Part shown: piece after piece, positions 1 through 11,439 of the stretch
Layout: each line of letters starts with the position of its first letter
Position numbering within the stretch: the stretch's first letter is position 1
Source: Trichobilharzia szidati
Taxonomy: Eukaryota > Platyhelminthes > Trematoda > Strigeidida > Schistosomatidae
Assembly (NCBI GenBank): GCA_944472155.2
Contig: OX235277.1
Coordinates: 36,900,804 to 36,964,803, forward strand
Reading direction: 5' to 3'
DNA length: 64,000 bases
Position numbers and translations under genes: made by a program
The notes under the pieces: model-generated
Databases searched by the model: none
What the model was told of the DNA's origin: nothing
What the model saw: the letters and a program-made list of their open reading frames with translations, nothing else

Positions 1-603
1 GTTTCACCCACAAGCAGTCGGAACGGATCGAAAAGGCAGGACACGCCTTCATAAACCTGAAGCCAGTTTGGAAATCTACACTCACTCAGCCAGCATAAAG
101 AATATGATTCAGATTCTATTCATACAAGTGTGAAATCAGCCAGTTCTCTGCTTCTATACGTGTCAGAAACTTGAACTGAGTATCACAAAAATGATTTCGA
201 ACAGGACACTGTAGACATTTATCGATAGCTGCTTTCGTTGCCTCCATGCTGAAGATCAATTGGCCAACTCTGGATGGTAACGAGCCAACCAAGAGCCGAT
301 AGCTCAACAAATATGCAGGAGAAAAGGGCGATGGATCGGGAGTACACCACTGAGGAGATCATCGAATAACATCACGCTCAATGCAGGCCATTGCTCGACC
401 GAAATCCTGATGGAAAGCAAAGAGTGGGTTGTCAGTGAGATGGTGACATGAAGGAAATCGTGTGAGGAAGAGATGGGAGAATATCGGCGATCGCTGGCCC
501 AGCTGAAGGGGACAGCAGAAAACAGAATAAAGTGGAGATGTGTTGTTGAAGCCGTATTTTCCACTTGGAACCCAAGGGAATAATAATAATAATCATATAA
601 ACA
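1..603 (+). mobile_element. RTE-b LINE, 3' end fragment
   Basis: This is the 3' part of an RTE-like LINE, downstream of the RT domain. The decayed text matches the copies at 29960-30735 and 42620-43925 block by block: the cagtcgg stretch, the GENGxxIGHTLRRP-like segment and the AACCCAAGGGAAT end followed by an AAT repeat. Short AAT-type tandem tails are typical of RTE elements. It enters from outside the window, so its 5' limit is unknown. All frames are broken. Confidence 0.75.
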
Positions 604-639
604 CTTCCTCAACCCTACCCAATATCATCTAATCGAAGA

Positions 640-960
640 AAGCGATGATTCAGCATGCCTAAGACGTATTCTCACTATCTCAATCGATCGGTGCTAACAA
701 CCTTACTGATTGGCTTTCTCTACTCGCCTAGCAATTTACGGCTAACCTTAATACTGCTCACCTCTTCATACCATTAAACGCGGGAGACACAATGCAAACA
801 TTTCTGGTTAAAGATTGCCAGTATTTTCGTATCTTTCACTTCCAGTGACCATGTCTCACAGAAATATACGAAGAAGGAGGGGACTACTGGACAGTACACT
901 TTCTTCACAGGATTGTCAGATTTCAAGTCTACGCTAGAGATGACGCAATTCGTCAAGTGA
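640..960 (-). mobile_element. LINE-D C-terminal fragment, decayed
   Basis: The minus strand is related to the better copy at 32060-32930. It carries the region around the [12 protein letters not shown] motif that follows the RT domain in several LINE clades, here read as FCETWSLEVKDTK. The frame is interrupted. It has no 3' UTR, so it is an internal fragment joined to the RTE-b tail. Confidence 0.6.
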
Positions 961-2030
961 AACGTGAACCTTATGTTTTACTCTCTAGATTTCGTTAGAT
1001 ATTAGTTGGTGCAGACCAGTTTTGCAGCCTCATGGTGCAACAAATGTTTGTTCGTGAAAGAAACGTCTCTGATTCTTCATCTACACTAGCCTTTAGAACA
1101 GATGAATTATGTTCAGTGTTCGGCTTTATAGGAGTTTCATCATCATGTGTATGTATGTAAGGGTACTTATCGTGATGCTGAAACGGCCTTCAGCCACTGG
1201 TTCAACTGCTAATAACTTCTTAGGTAGGCATTTAGAACGGCTGGCGAACTAGGCGCAGTGTTTGTTTGAGATAGATGAGAAGCAAGTAGAAATTAGTCAC
1301 CTCTTTTTTCAGTTACAAAAAAAGAAAAGGACAGCTATAAAATTCATTTAACAATTTCAATAGACTTATGAACTATCGGCCTATCACATCTATAAACTGT
1401 TGCTATTTGCTTCAGATTTTCTTCGGCTAAATTCAATTACTTTGCTGACCGTTTTATACTGGAGGATATCAATCATTCTATGGTGTCAGGTTACATAAAC
1501 ATCTTGATTAGTTTTGAGGATATATGGGAGTGCTTTCTCTTTATTAAAAGCTGAAGTTCAACTCAGCTTTCCAGTGTTGCTCACTGCATATTAAATAAAG
1601 CTTTCAGTCTTGGTAGATGTTTGCGTGTATGCACAAAGATGTAGACACATATGTAAGAGGATAGGTCTAAGATTATAGGGTATATAACTCAACCTCTTTC
1701 TTTTCCCTATAATAATAATAAACACTTGTAGATTTCTTCTGAAGAAGGCTAAACACTAATTAAACTTGAAAGATTAGAAAACCAATAAAATAGGCATAAG
1801 CATAATGTTAACAGCATATCTAAATTATAGAGTATGTCACATTGTGAGGGAAGGAAGACACTGGTTCTACCGTTTATTTTGTAAACACCTTTTTTATAAA
1901 CTGTCAGTGTATTAAATTTTTAGTAGACTGTCTTAAGATTTACCATCTCATTTTCTCTCTCTCCCTCTCTCGGGTCACTTCTTACAGTAGACTAGGTGTG
2001 TCTATAACGTCACTGGAACTCGTATTCGCC
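961..2030. other. unassigned AT-rich stretch
   Basis: I see no coding frame of interest and no repeat shared with the rest of the window. A pyrimidine run (ctctctctccctctctc) lies near 1950-1970. Confidence 0.5.
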
Positions 2031-2064
2031 AGAAGATCAGTTATTTTAATCAGACAGTTCATCA

Positions 2065-2400
2065 AATAGCATCAGCTAAAGAACCATTAGAAAGCCAGGA
2101 AGTACTGAGCAGCTGTTTTTTTCTCCTTAGTGTAGGACTCTTAGGCTGTAGTCACCCTCGGGGTTAAGACTGAGGACCATCCAGCCACTGGGAACTGATT
2201 GAATGGTTTATGAATTTCAACCTCTGCCAATTCTCGATATATATGTATAGCGCAACCGCCAACTAATGTCACTGTCAAGTAACTGTTCACCAACCTGACT
2301 TGGTGGATACCGCACTGGTTACGATTTCTCACTGGAACTCCGAGCAACTTATCTGACTGACATCAGCTCGTGATAAAACCTGTAACCAATCAAATCCCTG
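2065..2400 (-). mobile_element. HH-1 SINE-like element, minus arm
   Basis: The stretch is related in reverse to the HH-1 family. It carries the degenerate hammerhead segment near 2100-2150, a tRNA-like region (ccatccagccactggg) near 2175-2195, and the family end gacatcagctcgtgat followed by the tail aatcaaatccctgcaa. The hammerhead core is decayed. It lies head to head with the plus copy that follows. Confidence 0.6.
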
Positions 2401-2479
2401 CAAGCCGATACTTGACACTTTTTTGTACATGATGCCATTACCTTGCAGAATCAATCTTTGACATAAACTGAACAGCAAA

Positions 2480-2745
2480 GGACATTGGACATCTTCTGTG
2501 GTGGACAATTAACAGTGAGCACCTTTGATATTATAAGGGATCGAGTCAACCACCTTCGGCTTACGAAGTCAAACCATTGGCCATTTATTCAGTGGATTCC
2601 GATAAAACTCTACCGCCAACCAATTCCTGGGGGTGGGGATCACAGGTGCGCATCCCTGAACAATCCCAGTCAAGGATTAAAAACAACCGTTCAGTTCTTT
2701 TTAGTTTTCAGTGATTCTCTAACTGGCATCGAATGACGACGAAAT
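2480..2745 (+). mobile_element. HH-1 SINE-like element, plus arm, decayed
   Basis: The end ttttcagtgattctctaactggcatc is the HH-1 3' end, and a weak hammerhead-like stretch precedes it (2645-2700). Similarity is low through the middle. It pairs with the minus arm at 2065-2400 to give the divergent layout seen at 6640-7240 and 63380-63870. Confidence 0.5.
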
Positions 2746-2859
2746 TAATTTAAACATCCAAACAGTCTGACTAAGCCGAATAGTCGTGTGTCATTTATAA
2801 TGACATAATGCGAAGAATTCTAATTAACTTGGAGTTATGTGGAATAACACATTGTTGAG

Positions 2860-3105
2860 GCAAGTGTGTCTGTGGCACGGAGATAGATTGCTCACCAACC
2901 GCGCATGTGGCTCAGGGTTCGAGACCTGGCTGGCGCACTCCTTTACCTGGCTAACCCGATAATAAGACTGGTAAAGAGGAAAGGTTAAGCATGAGGCTAT
3001 CATTCCCATCCCGTAAAAAATAAACACCACTGCTACCGAAACTTCAAATCTCTAGCTTGAAGCCCTGTGTTACGCCTGGAGCGTAAGGTAATAAAATCAA
3101 TTGGA
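2860..3105 (+). mobile_element. SINE-T1, tRNA-derived SINE
   Basis: The head carries a degenerate A box and the B-box-like cagggttcgagacc at about 2915. The body (ctcctttacctggctaa, then ctggtaaagaggaaagg) matches the other SINE-T1 copies. The 3' end gcttgaagccctgtgtt resembles the RTE tails. This copy is diverged but nearly full length. Confidence 0.75.
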
Positions 3106-3730
3106 AAAATAAATCTAGTGTATATTCGTCTTTATTACTTAAATTACCCAAAATACTAACAAAATTAAAACAAAATTTTACTGGAAACCTAATCTGCAAG
3201 TACTATTAGTAAGTTGCCTTTTATGTCTTCTTTTTAATCAACATACTACTTACAGATTCTCCGTCATGTAAAAGAAAAGGCGTTCATACTGAAACCTGCA
3301 CTGAAGATGTTGTCTAGAAGGGCGACGAAGGCTTTACAGTTAAATTAACCAGCTCAGAGAACATGACTAAATCAGAAGCGTTACTGTCTTCAGGGAAATC
3401 ACCCTGAAGCTCTACAATTATATATAGTATGCTGTCACAGTACCAAAAGGAATGTTTCCGAAGATGTGTCATCAGAATTGTAAATTATTTTGAAAACAAT
3501 CATAAAATACAGAAAAAACGTTAACTGGATAGAAGCTGAAATTAGATTAAATAAGCTAGACTGAGGGAAGTAATTTAATTGACAGAAATGAGTAGACTTA
3601 AACTAAAGTTGAAAGGGGATCAAGTTAAAATCAGTGTCATAAGAAGCCGAAATGTGGCAGTGGCAAAATTAGGATTAACATTAAGTATCAAATGGAGGCG
3701 TAAATTGAGTCCAGTGTAGGTTCTATTTAC
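3106..3730. other. unassigned AT-rich stretch
   Basis: No recognisable gene. It may include decayed PLE sequence next to the hairpin that follows, but I cannot support that. Confidence 0.4.
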
Positions 3731-3731
3731 A

Positions 3732-3960
3732 GAGTTTGGGGTTTAAAATGTGAAATGCCATGTCTTCCACGGCTCGAAGTAGTTTGATTCCTACTCCCTT
3801 AGCAAGATTTCTGCATACTCTGTAGATACATCTGAAGTGAGCCCGCGAACCACCTTTGAAGTCATCTACAGAATACGCAGAAATTTTTCTAAGGGAGTAC
3901 GAATCAAACTTCTTCGGACCATAGAAGACATGGCATCCCCAACTCTACACACAGGAAAAG
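3732..3960. mobile_element. PLE-A C-terminal hairpin (inverted pair)
   Basis: About 95 bp at 3732-3826 is repeated inverted at 3862-3955 with only about 35 bp between. The plus arm reads FEVIYRIRRNFSKGVRIK, which matches the C-terminal part of the PLE GIY-YIG domain (compare FKIIYRIPTNLNFALRVR in the copy at 48289). Two endonuclease tails are thus joined head to head. This is a remnant with no function. Confidence 0.7.
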
Positions 3961-4155
3961 TTTGTTCAGTCACTAAGTCTACAGCGGACCGAATCTGTTT
4001 TAACACTGGGTATGTAATCTCTTGTTTTTAGTTGTATTATTTTTCTTCCCCTCTGTTACGTTTTTAGCCCTTATTACTACTGTTTTTACCCTGACTGTGT
4101 TTCAGTTTCAGTTGAGTCCTAGTCAGTCATATTAATTATATTAACTCACTCAATT

Positions 4156-4375
4156 TATTTATTCCTTAACGTTCTCAATGGAACACAGGGCTGCAGGCTA
4201 GAGCTTTGAAGTTTCGGTAGCAGTGGTGTTTATTTTTACGGGATGGGGTTGCTAGTTTTATGCCTAACCTTCCGTCTTTACCAGTCTTGCTACTGGCTGA
4301 GCGAGGTAAGTGAGTGCGTCTGTGGCCGGGGATTGAACCCCGGACCACCTGCGTAGTCGGCCAGCACCAACGCAC
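4156..4375 (-). mobile_element. SINE-T1 with target-site duplication
   Basis: On the minus strand the order is tRNA-like head (B box near 4330-4345, ggggttcaatcccc when reversed), body, and an RTE-like 3' end (gttccattgagaacg). It is flanked by aactcactcaatt at 4143-4155 and aacttactcaatt at 4376-4388, a 13-bp duplication with one difference. This marks insertion by target-primed reverse transcription. Confidence 0.85.
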
Positions 4376-4389
4376 AACTTACTCAATTC

Positions 4390-5465
4390 ACCTGTTTCAT
4401 TTCCTAACCGATTAACGCTCTTTGCATTGCGTAAGTGTTATCTAACATTTAGAATTCTAATGACGCATCTTTGGAAGATTTCTTTTTGTTTCTGAGAATG
4501 TTTACTATATGTATTCGAATGTACACACAGATTGAGAATGAAGTCGGTGAACACCTTCACTTTTATATAACTCAATGGGGATTTTTGAATTCTTGATCAG
4601 TAACACACATCACAGCAATATTATTAGAAAGACCAACAGAGTGATAATTTTTATTGCTCTGTCTATACTTGCTTATATTTTGGCTTAGATTATTATGTTG
4701 ACAACTGCTCTAATACAGTTCATTTGGTCAACTTGGTAAACACTCTTTCAAACAGTTCTAAAATGATATGCAATCTGCACTCGGTTGAAAAGATTCGTGA
4801 AGAATGAAATCAGACCATATGTTTCCTCCTGCATGATATCGATGTTACTGCATATCTGAACATATTCCAAGGAACTCACGTTTGAGAGATGGTGCAAAAG
4901 CCCTTAATCGTTTGACTGCTCACCTCGCTTGTTATACCTCAGTCAAGACAGCCGCAGGTTGCTGAAATGATTACCATTAAACGATTAAAATTCATTTGAT
5001 GCATCCAGGAGGAAACCACAGTTAATCTTACCTTGCCATGGTAAATAAATCTACTTGATGCTGCTCAATTTCGTTAATTTTATTAATCTTGATATTTTAA
5101 TTATATTTGGTATTCACTGAGTAATTTCCCAACTTTAATTTTGCCTTTATCTATAGTCTTGCCTGGACCCCGTTCTGTCCTATATTCAACTAAATTATTT
5201 AGTGCTTAGGCACTATTCAACTTGAAGTAATCTTTAGCATTTCTCGAATATTCCCAATTTATTTCTATGCCATACTACTGAGCTTAACAACGGCTTTTAT
5301 TCCTATCCAACATGCCATTTAATCAAGTGATATCTTTCATCTTTACGGCCAATAACCAAGGTATTCGGATATTTTATATATTGGTATCGAATTATCAAGT
5401 ATTTGGTGTGCATGGATTTAATTAATTACACGATTGATCACAAGCTGACATAACTAGACAGCTCC
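4390..5465. other. unassigned stretch
   Basis: No coding frame or family recognised. Two imperfectly inverted copies of a short block (tttcctcctgcatga near 4827 and gatgcatccaggaggaaa near 4998) are the only structure I see. Confidence 0.4.
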
Positions 5466-5469
5466 TTCG

Positions 5470-5975
5470 TCTGAGTTTGAGATCCTACGGTAGTAAGTAC
5501 ACCAGAGGGTTCGAGTCCAGGACTTCCGGCTACAAGATGAGCTCATGAGCCATTGAGTCAATGGAACCCGATCCAGTGATACATGAATTCCAGATTGGCG
5601 TAGAGATTTGACTGTTATTCAACACTGTACTCAAAGATGACTTATGGCTTTGCCAGTTTGTCTGCAAACGACCTGTTTTTCTAAATTCAGCTTACCCTTG
5701 TCATAGATTTTCATCTAGAGCATATTTTATTCTTTCCAGAATTATTTTGCTCGGAACAAAGTGTATAATTAGTGCTGTTTTGATTATTCAATTCAAACTA
5801 GATGATAACATTAATAAAGTTTTATTATTACTATTTAAGTGTTACAGGTTCAGCCACCAGCTAACATCAGTTGGAGAATCACTGGAAAACCAAGGATTAT
5901 TTGACAGTTATTTTATCCTAGTTTGTGACTCTTAAGTACACCTACTGAGGAAAAAACTTAGGATCTTCTGGTTAC
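5470..5975 (-). mobile_element. HH-1 elements, decayed
   Basis: Two HH-1 pieces lie in minus orientation. The stretch 5480-5600 holds a tRNA-like head remnant (gagccattgagtcaatgg). The stretch 5850-5975 holds the 3' end (ctaacatcagttggagaatcac) and a mutated hammerhead segment. The second piece abuts the CR1 fragment. Confidence 0.55.
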
Positions 5976-6586
5976 ACTGAGTACAAGGACTTGGGAGTGG
6001 TTGTGCAGCATGACTTGAAAACAGCAACAAACTGTAGAGCCGCAGCCACTAAGTGTTTTCGAATATTATGGGCCATACGCAAGGCTTTCGCGAACTCTGA
6101 CGCTAAAATATTTCGTATATTATATCCGACTTATATCAGACCTCATTTGGAATGTGGGATCCAGGCAGCGAGTCCTTGTTTCAAATACGAAATAGACTTA
6201 TTAGAAAGGGTGCAAAGAGTAGGAACTAAGCTAATAAAGGGTTCCTCAACCCTCTCATATGAGGAGAGGTTAAGTAGACTGGGTTTATTTCCACTGTCAT
6301 ACAGACGACTTAGGGGTGACCTAATACTAGCATACCGCATCCGAAGAAATGATTTTGGAGCTAATTAATCTAATTTATTTCTTCCTTCTAGCACCAACCA
6401 ATTGCGAGGACATCACCTCAAGGTTCAAAAACCACGGTCGAATCGTCTGCGTTTGGAGATCCGTTTTTCGCATCGAATTGTGAACCATTGGAACTCCCTA
6501 CCAGGACACGTCGTATCAGCGCCATCCGTTGGTTCATTCAAGGCGAGATTGGACCTCCTGTGTGCAACAAATCGAAAGGATTAACA
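5961..6586 (+). pseudogene. CR1-clade LINE, RT C-terminal region
   Basis: The reading frame starts GYTEYKDLGV, the conserved post-RT segment of CR1-like LINE ORF2, and runs through ATKCFRILWAIRKAF, PHLECGIQAASP, LLERVQRVGTKLIKG and the end FSHRIVNHWNSLPGHVVSAPS. These are hallmarks of the CR1/jockey C-terminus. The frame stays the same throughout and is broken only by one TAA at 6366-6368. A short AT-rich 3' UTR follows to about 6630. It is 5'-truncated, and is a relatively young dead copy. Confidence 0.85.
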
Positions 6587-6639
6587 CAGGCATATAGCCT
6601 ACTATCCTAAATAAATTGCAAACTGTAAACATTGGGAGC

Positions 6640-6870
6640 TTGTAGACCATTCAGCCACTGGAACCCTATCGAATGGCCCATGAATTCCAACCTCTGCCAA
6701 TTCGCAATAAATATGACACAACCGCCAGTCAGTGTCAACAGTGAGTAACTTTCCTCTTACTTGACTTGATGGGCCCTGCTAGTTACGAGCTGTACATCGC
6801 TCCATGGTCTTCTAGTGGTTCACTAATCGATATCACCTTGTGATCTATCTGGTAACCAATACAATTTTGG
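6640..6870 (-). mobile_element. HH-1 element, minus arm
   Basis: It holds a tRNA-like head in reverse (gaccattcagccactgg at 6645-6661), then ccaacctctgccaattcgc and ccagtcagtgtcaac blocks shared with 2065-2400, and the end tcgatatcaccttgtgat. The hammerhead segment is not recognisable here. Confidence 0.6.
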
Positions 6871-6999
6871 AATCCAACGCTTGTTAGTAAGTGTGATGCT
6901 TGTTAGCAAATAGCTGTTTATAGGAAGTGACCTTGAGTTCTAGCTGGAACTCGTTACACGCTGGTTCCATGGAGTCAGGCGAGAAGACAGTTATCCTCC

Positions 7000-7240
7000 A
7001 GCGACAGTAGATAGTGGTTGCACTAAATATCGCAAACCGGCAGAAGCTGAAATTCATGGACTGTTGGGCTGGGTGCCAATGCCTGAGTGGTCTACAAGCT
7101 CGACTTGTAACCAGAAGGTCCTCCGTCCGAACCTCGGTGGATTCGTACTACTGTAGAATCCCGAAGTAGGATGAAAATACTGTCCAGTACCTTCTAGTTT
7201 TCAATGGTTCTCCAAACGACATCTGCTAGCAATCAGTCCT
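7000..7240 (+). mobile_element. HH-1 element with mutated hammerhead
   Basis: It holds a tRNA-like head (cctgagtggtctacaagctc, then tccgaacctcgg) and then a hammerhead-type block at 7147-7192. The core reads CTGTAGA instead of CTGATGA, while GATGAAA, CTGTC and the outer CAGTAC remain. Two core changes predict loss of cleavage. It forms a divergent pair with 6640-6870. Confidence 0.65.
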
Positions 7241-8285
7241 GATATTCAACTGTTTATGGCTGTATGCATCTGACACGAATCAATGATGTATAATGACGTT
7301 GATTTATCAGGCTCAGCATGTTCTTCATTGCTGTTTATTCAGTTTTATCAGGGGAAATAACAATGTATCGAGTTATATGTCATTTGTTGTCAATTAACAG
7401 CAAAAACTCATTCTACTGGCAGGCAAGATCTGGACATAAGATTTATAGAAAGAAAATTAATTAGACAAAGTGGTTTACAATATGCATGTGTGTATGCGGT
7501 GTGTCGTCCTTATGTGTCCCTTAAAACTTGCTCACGAAGATTTAGTTGATAAACAACTTTATCACTGCTTCTCATCAGGTGCATTCTGAACTCATGCATC
7601 CATTATTCAATGTAAGCCATATTTCTTCTCCTAACATTTCCGAGCCTATTGAGATCGAAGTGTGACAAGATAGTTTAACTTTTGAAGTTGCTTAAGGAAG
7701 TTGGCTTGACTACCATATTGAAACTGATTAAAAAGAATATCCATACCAAGAGAACCAATTGTGTTTTGGATTCTAAAAATATCTCCCACGAATTAACATT
7801 TCATAGTGTGGTGATAAATTATCCTAATCTAATATTCAGCACAATTCCAATCATCAGTTTATCAGTGTTACGGATGTTAACTTCGACATACATTGTATTT
7901 ATTTCCTTGTTTGGTTGAATTGTTCCCCCAACTTTTGTCCTTCTAGTCCCAGGAGAGAGTCTTTATAGAATCCTGCACATCTGTCAGTGTTATCTTCTTC
8001 CTAGTAGTAAGCTTGGTTCATGGATTAGTTCCCATACAACCCACATCTTTGGTTCAAAATATCACAAAGTATTATTACAAGAGTTTTGCTAACTTACGTC
8101 AGTAGACATGGAATTCAAACGTCTCATTATGCCAAGAAAAAAAACACAAAGAAGAAAATGCTACTGATTTAGATCATCCGATAATTGTAGAACTACCATC
8201 GATCCATAAGTTTGTACGTGATGGGTAGCTGAACCAACCTTTTACGAATATTTTCCCAAGTATCAGTTTGCAGGGATTTCATTAG
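7241..8285. other. unassigned stretch
   Basis: A 78-codon open frame at 7682-7918 (plus) has no recognisable motif and I do not call it. No repeat family was identified. Confidence 0.4.
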
Positions 8286-8289
8286 TTTC

Positions 8290-8620
8290 AGTAGAGATCG
8301 AGGACTGACATCAGTTAGAGAACCACTGAAAACCAAGCAGTACTTCGCAGCTATTTCGTCCCAGTACGAAACTCTTCAGTAATGCTTACCTATAACGCCA
8401 TAAGAGATCGAATCCACTGTCTGCCGGCTACGATGTCGATTTCTTAGCATTTCAGTCACCGGTTCTCATGTCGATAATCTGTGAATTCGCGGTATAAATA
8501 TAGTCACTATCAGCCAATGTCACCGATGTGTATTTGTCCCAACAACTTACTTGGTGGACGCCATTGGCCAAGATTTCTCACTAGAACCCCAGTCAACTTC
8601 ATCCCATAGTCAGTCAATAT
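8290..8620 (-). mobile_element. HH-1 element, cut by RTE-a
   Basis: In minus orientation the hammerhead-type block (8345-8390) has an intact CTGAAGA core, a five-pair stem II and GAAA, but the TC cleavage site reads CG. The tRNA-like part follows to about 8480. The element is truncated where the RTE-a tail begins. Confidence 0.6.
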
Positions 8621-8621
8621 T

Positions 8622-9240
8622 ATTATTATTGTTTCCTCTAATTCCTAGAGGAACATAGGGCTTCAGCCGGGCGTCTCCATTGCGTTCAGTTCTCTGCTAG
8701 AGTCTTCACCTGGCTCCAAGTCTGCCCACACATTTTCATCTCCTCTTCACACGATCTCCTCCAAGTCACCCTTGGACAGCCAACTCGCTATTCCCCTTTC
8801 GGGTTCCACTCGAGCAATGGCTTGTCTAGTGATGTCACTTGATGGTTTCCTCAGAGTATGACCAGCCAATCCATCTCCATTTCTTCCTGCCTATTTGTTT
8901 CACAATCGGTTCCTGTTGGTTCGCTCCCAGAGATCTTTATTGCTGATCTTTTCTGGCCATCTGATCTTTAGTATTGAGAGAAGACAACTGTTAATGAAGG
9001 TTTGTAGTTTGTTTGAGATGCTCTTTATGACGCGCAGTGCAAGTCTCTGATCTGTATAGTAGCACTGACTTCACATTGGAGCTGAAAATCCGGACCTTAT
9101 TTTTGATGCTGAGTAGTGCTGTTGACCTCCACACAGACTTGAGAGTAGTGAAAGCTTGCCTTGCTTTCCCGATTCTTGCTTTGATATCCTCATCAGTTGT
9201 GCTTGTAGTTGAAACGATGCTTTCCAGGTAGGTTACAGTG
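8622..9240 (-). mobile_element. RTE-a LINE, 3' fragment
   Basis: The minus strand is near-collinear with 61008-62165 from the post-RT region to the 3' end. It starts at the plus-strand ttattattatt, which is the AAT tail in reverse. It covers only the terminal 0.6 kb, so it is 5'-truncated. Frames are interrupted. Confidence 0.8.
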
Positions 9241-9359
9241 ACTAAATTCCAACCTGTACTGGTTGATTGGTTGGTAGACTAATCACTGGACTGATTATGA
9301 TATGAGCTGTTATAAATACGTGGGTCTTAACCTAAGAAAAATAATCACATTGTTGTTAT

Positions 9360-9535
9360 TGGATGATTTGAAGTAATTGGTAGGAAGCCCTTCTTGACCT
9401 AGGCTTCATGAGTCAGAAAGGCGTATCTGCAGTTTTGAATGAATTCATACCGCCTTTCAGGATTCAAACCCGTGTCACCCAGTGCTGCAGTCGAAATGTT
9501 GATAGAATTCAATCTATAACAAACAAAGGACTAGA
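9360..9535 (-). mobile_element. HH-2 element, minus arm, decayed
   Basis: The reverse strand carries the HH-2 order: B-box-like cgggtttgaatcctgaa, agatacgcc, then a ruined hammerhead block and a decayed cttcctaccaatt end. It faces the plus copy at 9575-9910, giving the inverted layout common in these families. Confidence 0.55.
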
Positions 9536-9574
9536 TGCATTACATTAGTCCCCACCTAATACTAGTCAGACACG

Positions 9575-9910
9575 AGGGCAGTCATTAGTCCGAACAGCTC
9601 AGTGGAAACGTCTCTGACTTCAGCAGTAGTGCGTGATGCGGATAAGAATCTCAGGATGGACACGAGTTCCTCCAAGATTGCAAATACGCCTTGGTAGCTG
9701 GTGAGGGCCAAAAACCACTAGGCCTAGGTCAGGTAGGACTTCGTCCTGATTGCCTCCAACCATCTAATAACAAGAATTCAGAGTGAACCATGTGGCTGAG
9801 ACACCTGGAATGGTGACCACATTGTAAACGTGACTGACAGAACTCAGTCTGCAGTAACACAAATGACTAAATGAATCTCACTAGTTAGTAGCTAGTGTCC
9901 AATCAAAATA
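9575..9910 (+). mobile_element. HH-2 element, full length but decayed hammerhead
   Basis: It holds an A-box-like acagctcagtggaaac (9597-9610), a degraded B-box region, then atacgccttgg, a hammerhead block at 9676-9735, gattgcctccaaccatctaat and the family 3' end to ctagtgtccaatcaaaa. The core reads CTGGTGA and GAAA is lost, so this ribozyme is predicted dead. It is useful as the only copy with both head and 3' end. Confidence 0.65.
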
Positions 9911-10314
9911 ATCACAGTGAAATAAATGGAAATTGAAGTGAACATAATAACGTGGAGATTTGAAACGAATATCGAAAAGTAACCTCAGTTTCTTTGTTAC
10001 CCCATAATTTAAGTGTTTGAGTAACAGAAGGTCATTCACAGTTAAACGAGAACAACAATAATGATAATAAATTACATCTTAAAATATCCTTCATATAAAT
10101 AATTAATTGGTAGGTTTATCATTGTTCCACATTTAAAAGTCACATTGAGCAATGAAAACAGTTTAAAAATTTAAAATATTTTGTAGCCTGAAGAAAAAAT
10201 GATGACAAGCGGTGACTAATATTCTCCCATTAAGTTTCGAGGAGAAAATGGTGTGTGGGGGGGAAGTGAATAAAATTTATTTTCCTTTGGCAAACATATA
10301 AAGCGCTTATTTTT
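9911..10314. other. unassigned AT-rich stretch
   Basis: No frame or family recognised; a G run (tgtgtggggggg) lies at 10250-10263. Confidence 0.4.
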
Positions 10315-11165
10315 GGCTGGCTGGCTAACTGAATGACTGGTTCAAAGTAGGACTTCGCACAGGTATGCGGCAGTTAGAGTTGCCGCACCCTATTCAGCAT
10401 ACAAAGCAAGAGAAGAGAGTAAAGAGGGATTCAAAAGAGAGATAGTAAACAGAGGTATGAGGCAAAAAGAATAGTAATATGGAAGAACAATAGAATTTTA
10501 CTGGATATTATTGATCACAAAGAGTGAATGTATTTGCGCCAGCCATCAGGGAGGACGATTTTAAGCAATATCACTAATTGTCCCCAGCCTTCACTGATTC
10601 CTACAGTTGCGAGGAACTCAACCAGTCAGGAAGTCTACATCTCTCAACGTGGCTCAAATGGATTGTTGTAGGTTTCATTGATTGGTGAAGCCACGTTTTG
10701 GTTTGACCACCACTGGCTAATTCTTTTCTAACCTGATCCATCCTATGATTCAGCTAACATTGCCCGTCGAGGAAGACGATGGTTAGGCATGAGCAACACA
10801 CGTCCTTACTATCTCAGTTGATGTAGCTTCTTCGCATCCTCGTCGATTGATTTTCCCTCCTTATCTAGCACTCAACCGAAGACTAACCCCAATATTGTTC
10901 ACTTTATTACACCACTTAACAAGGGAGATGGAACACAGATACCTTCTAATCAAAGACGGCTAGCCTTTTCATGTCTTCTACTTTCAATGGCCATGTCTCG
11001 CTCATGGCCATAAAGGAAGACAGAGTGAACTGCTGAACAGTGCACACGCCCTTTGGTTGACAGCCGGATATCAGGTCTACGCCAGAGATGGCGTAAACTG
11101 GCATATATGTAATGAACCTTCTCAATCCTTGCTGAAACTTCGTCAACTACCACATACAAAGTGAC
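10315..11165 (-). mobile_element. LINE-D 3' end
   Basis: The minus strand covers the C-terminal coding part ([16 protein letters not shown], a decayed form of [17 protein letters not shown]) and the 3' UTR, collinear with 32060-32930. The low-coordinate end is the 3' tail: a ggct/gact tetranucleotide repeat (ggctggctggctaactgaatgactgg). Several stops break the frame. Confidence 0.7.
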
Positions 11166-11214
11166 TAGTTAAAATATCACTTTTAGTATACTTTCCTGTT
11201 TGACTTATAAAGAA

Positions 11215-11345
11215 TCAATTTAAAGGTTTATTCCTGAATAATCCCCATTTAGACATTGACGAGAAGAACAAAACAGTTAGTTCAGCGATGAAAAAGGTGT
11301 TTTTACGACGAATTCATTTTGCTCTTTAATTGCCAAATCGCATTC
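11215..11345 (-). mobile_element. PLE-A inverted 3' terminal piece
   Basis: The block gttcagcga...gacgaattcatt is the reverse of the PLE-A 3' terminal motif found at 12644, 24670, 39597 and 53360. It lies just upstream of plus-strand PLE-A body sequence (11440-12135), matching the inverted-end-then-body structure of other copies. Confidence 0.55.
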
Positions 11346-11439
11346 ATATATGGTTGTTTTATAGAAGAAATCTTCATCCAAAATGGATAACCACCAAGAT
11401 TCACTAACAAGAAAGTCAGGTTTGCAGAAACTAAACATC

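Noticed and set aside
7682..7918. 78-codon plus-strand open frame
   Set aside because: Hydrophobic stretches but no family resemblance, no splice context and AT-rich codons; best seen as chance.
9676..9735. third HH-2 hammerhead
   Set aside because: Aligned to the intact copies it has CTGGTGA in box one and no GAAA. It is a dead remnant and I do not list it as a ribozyme.
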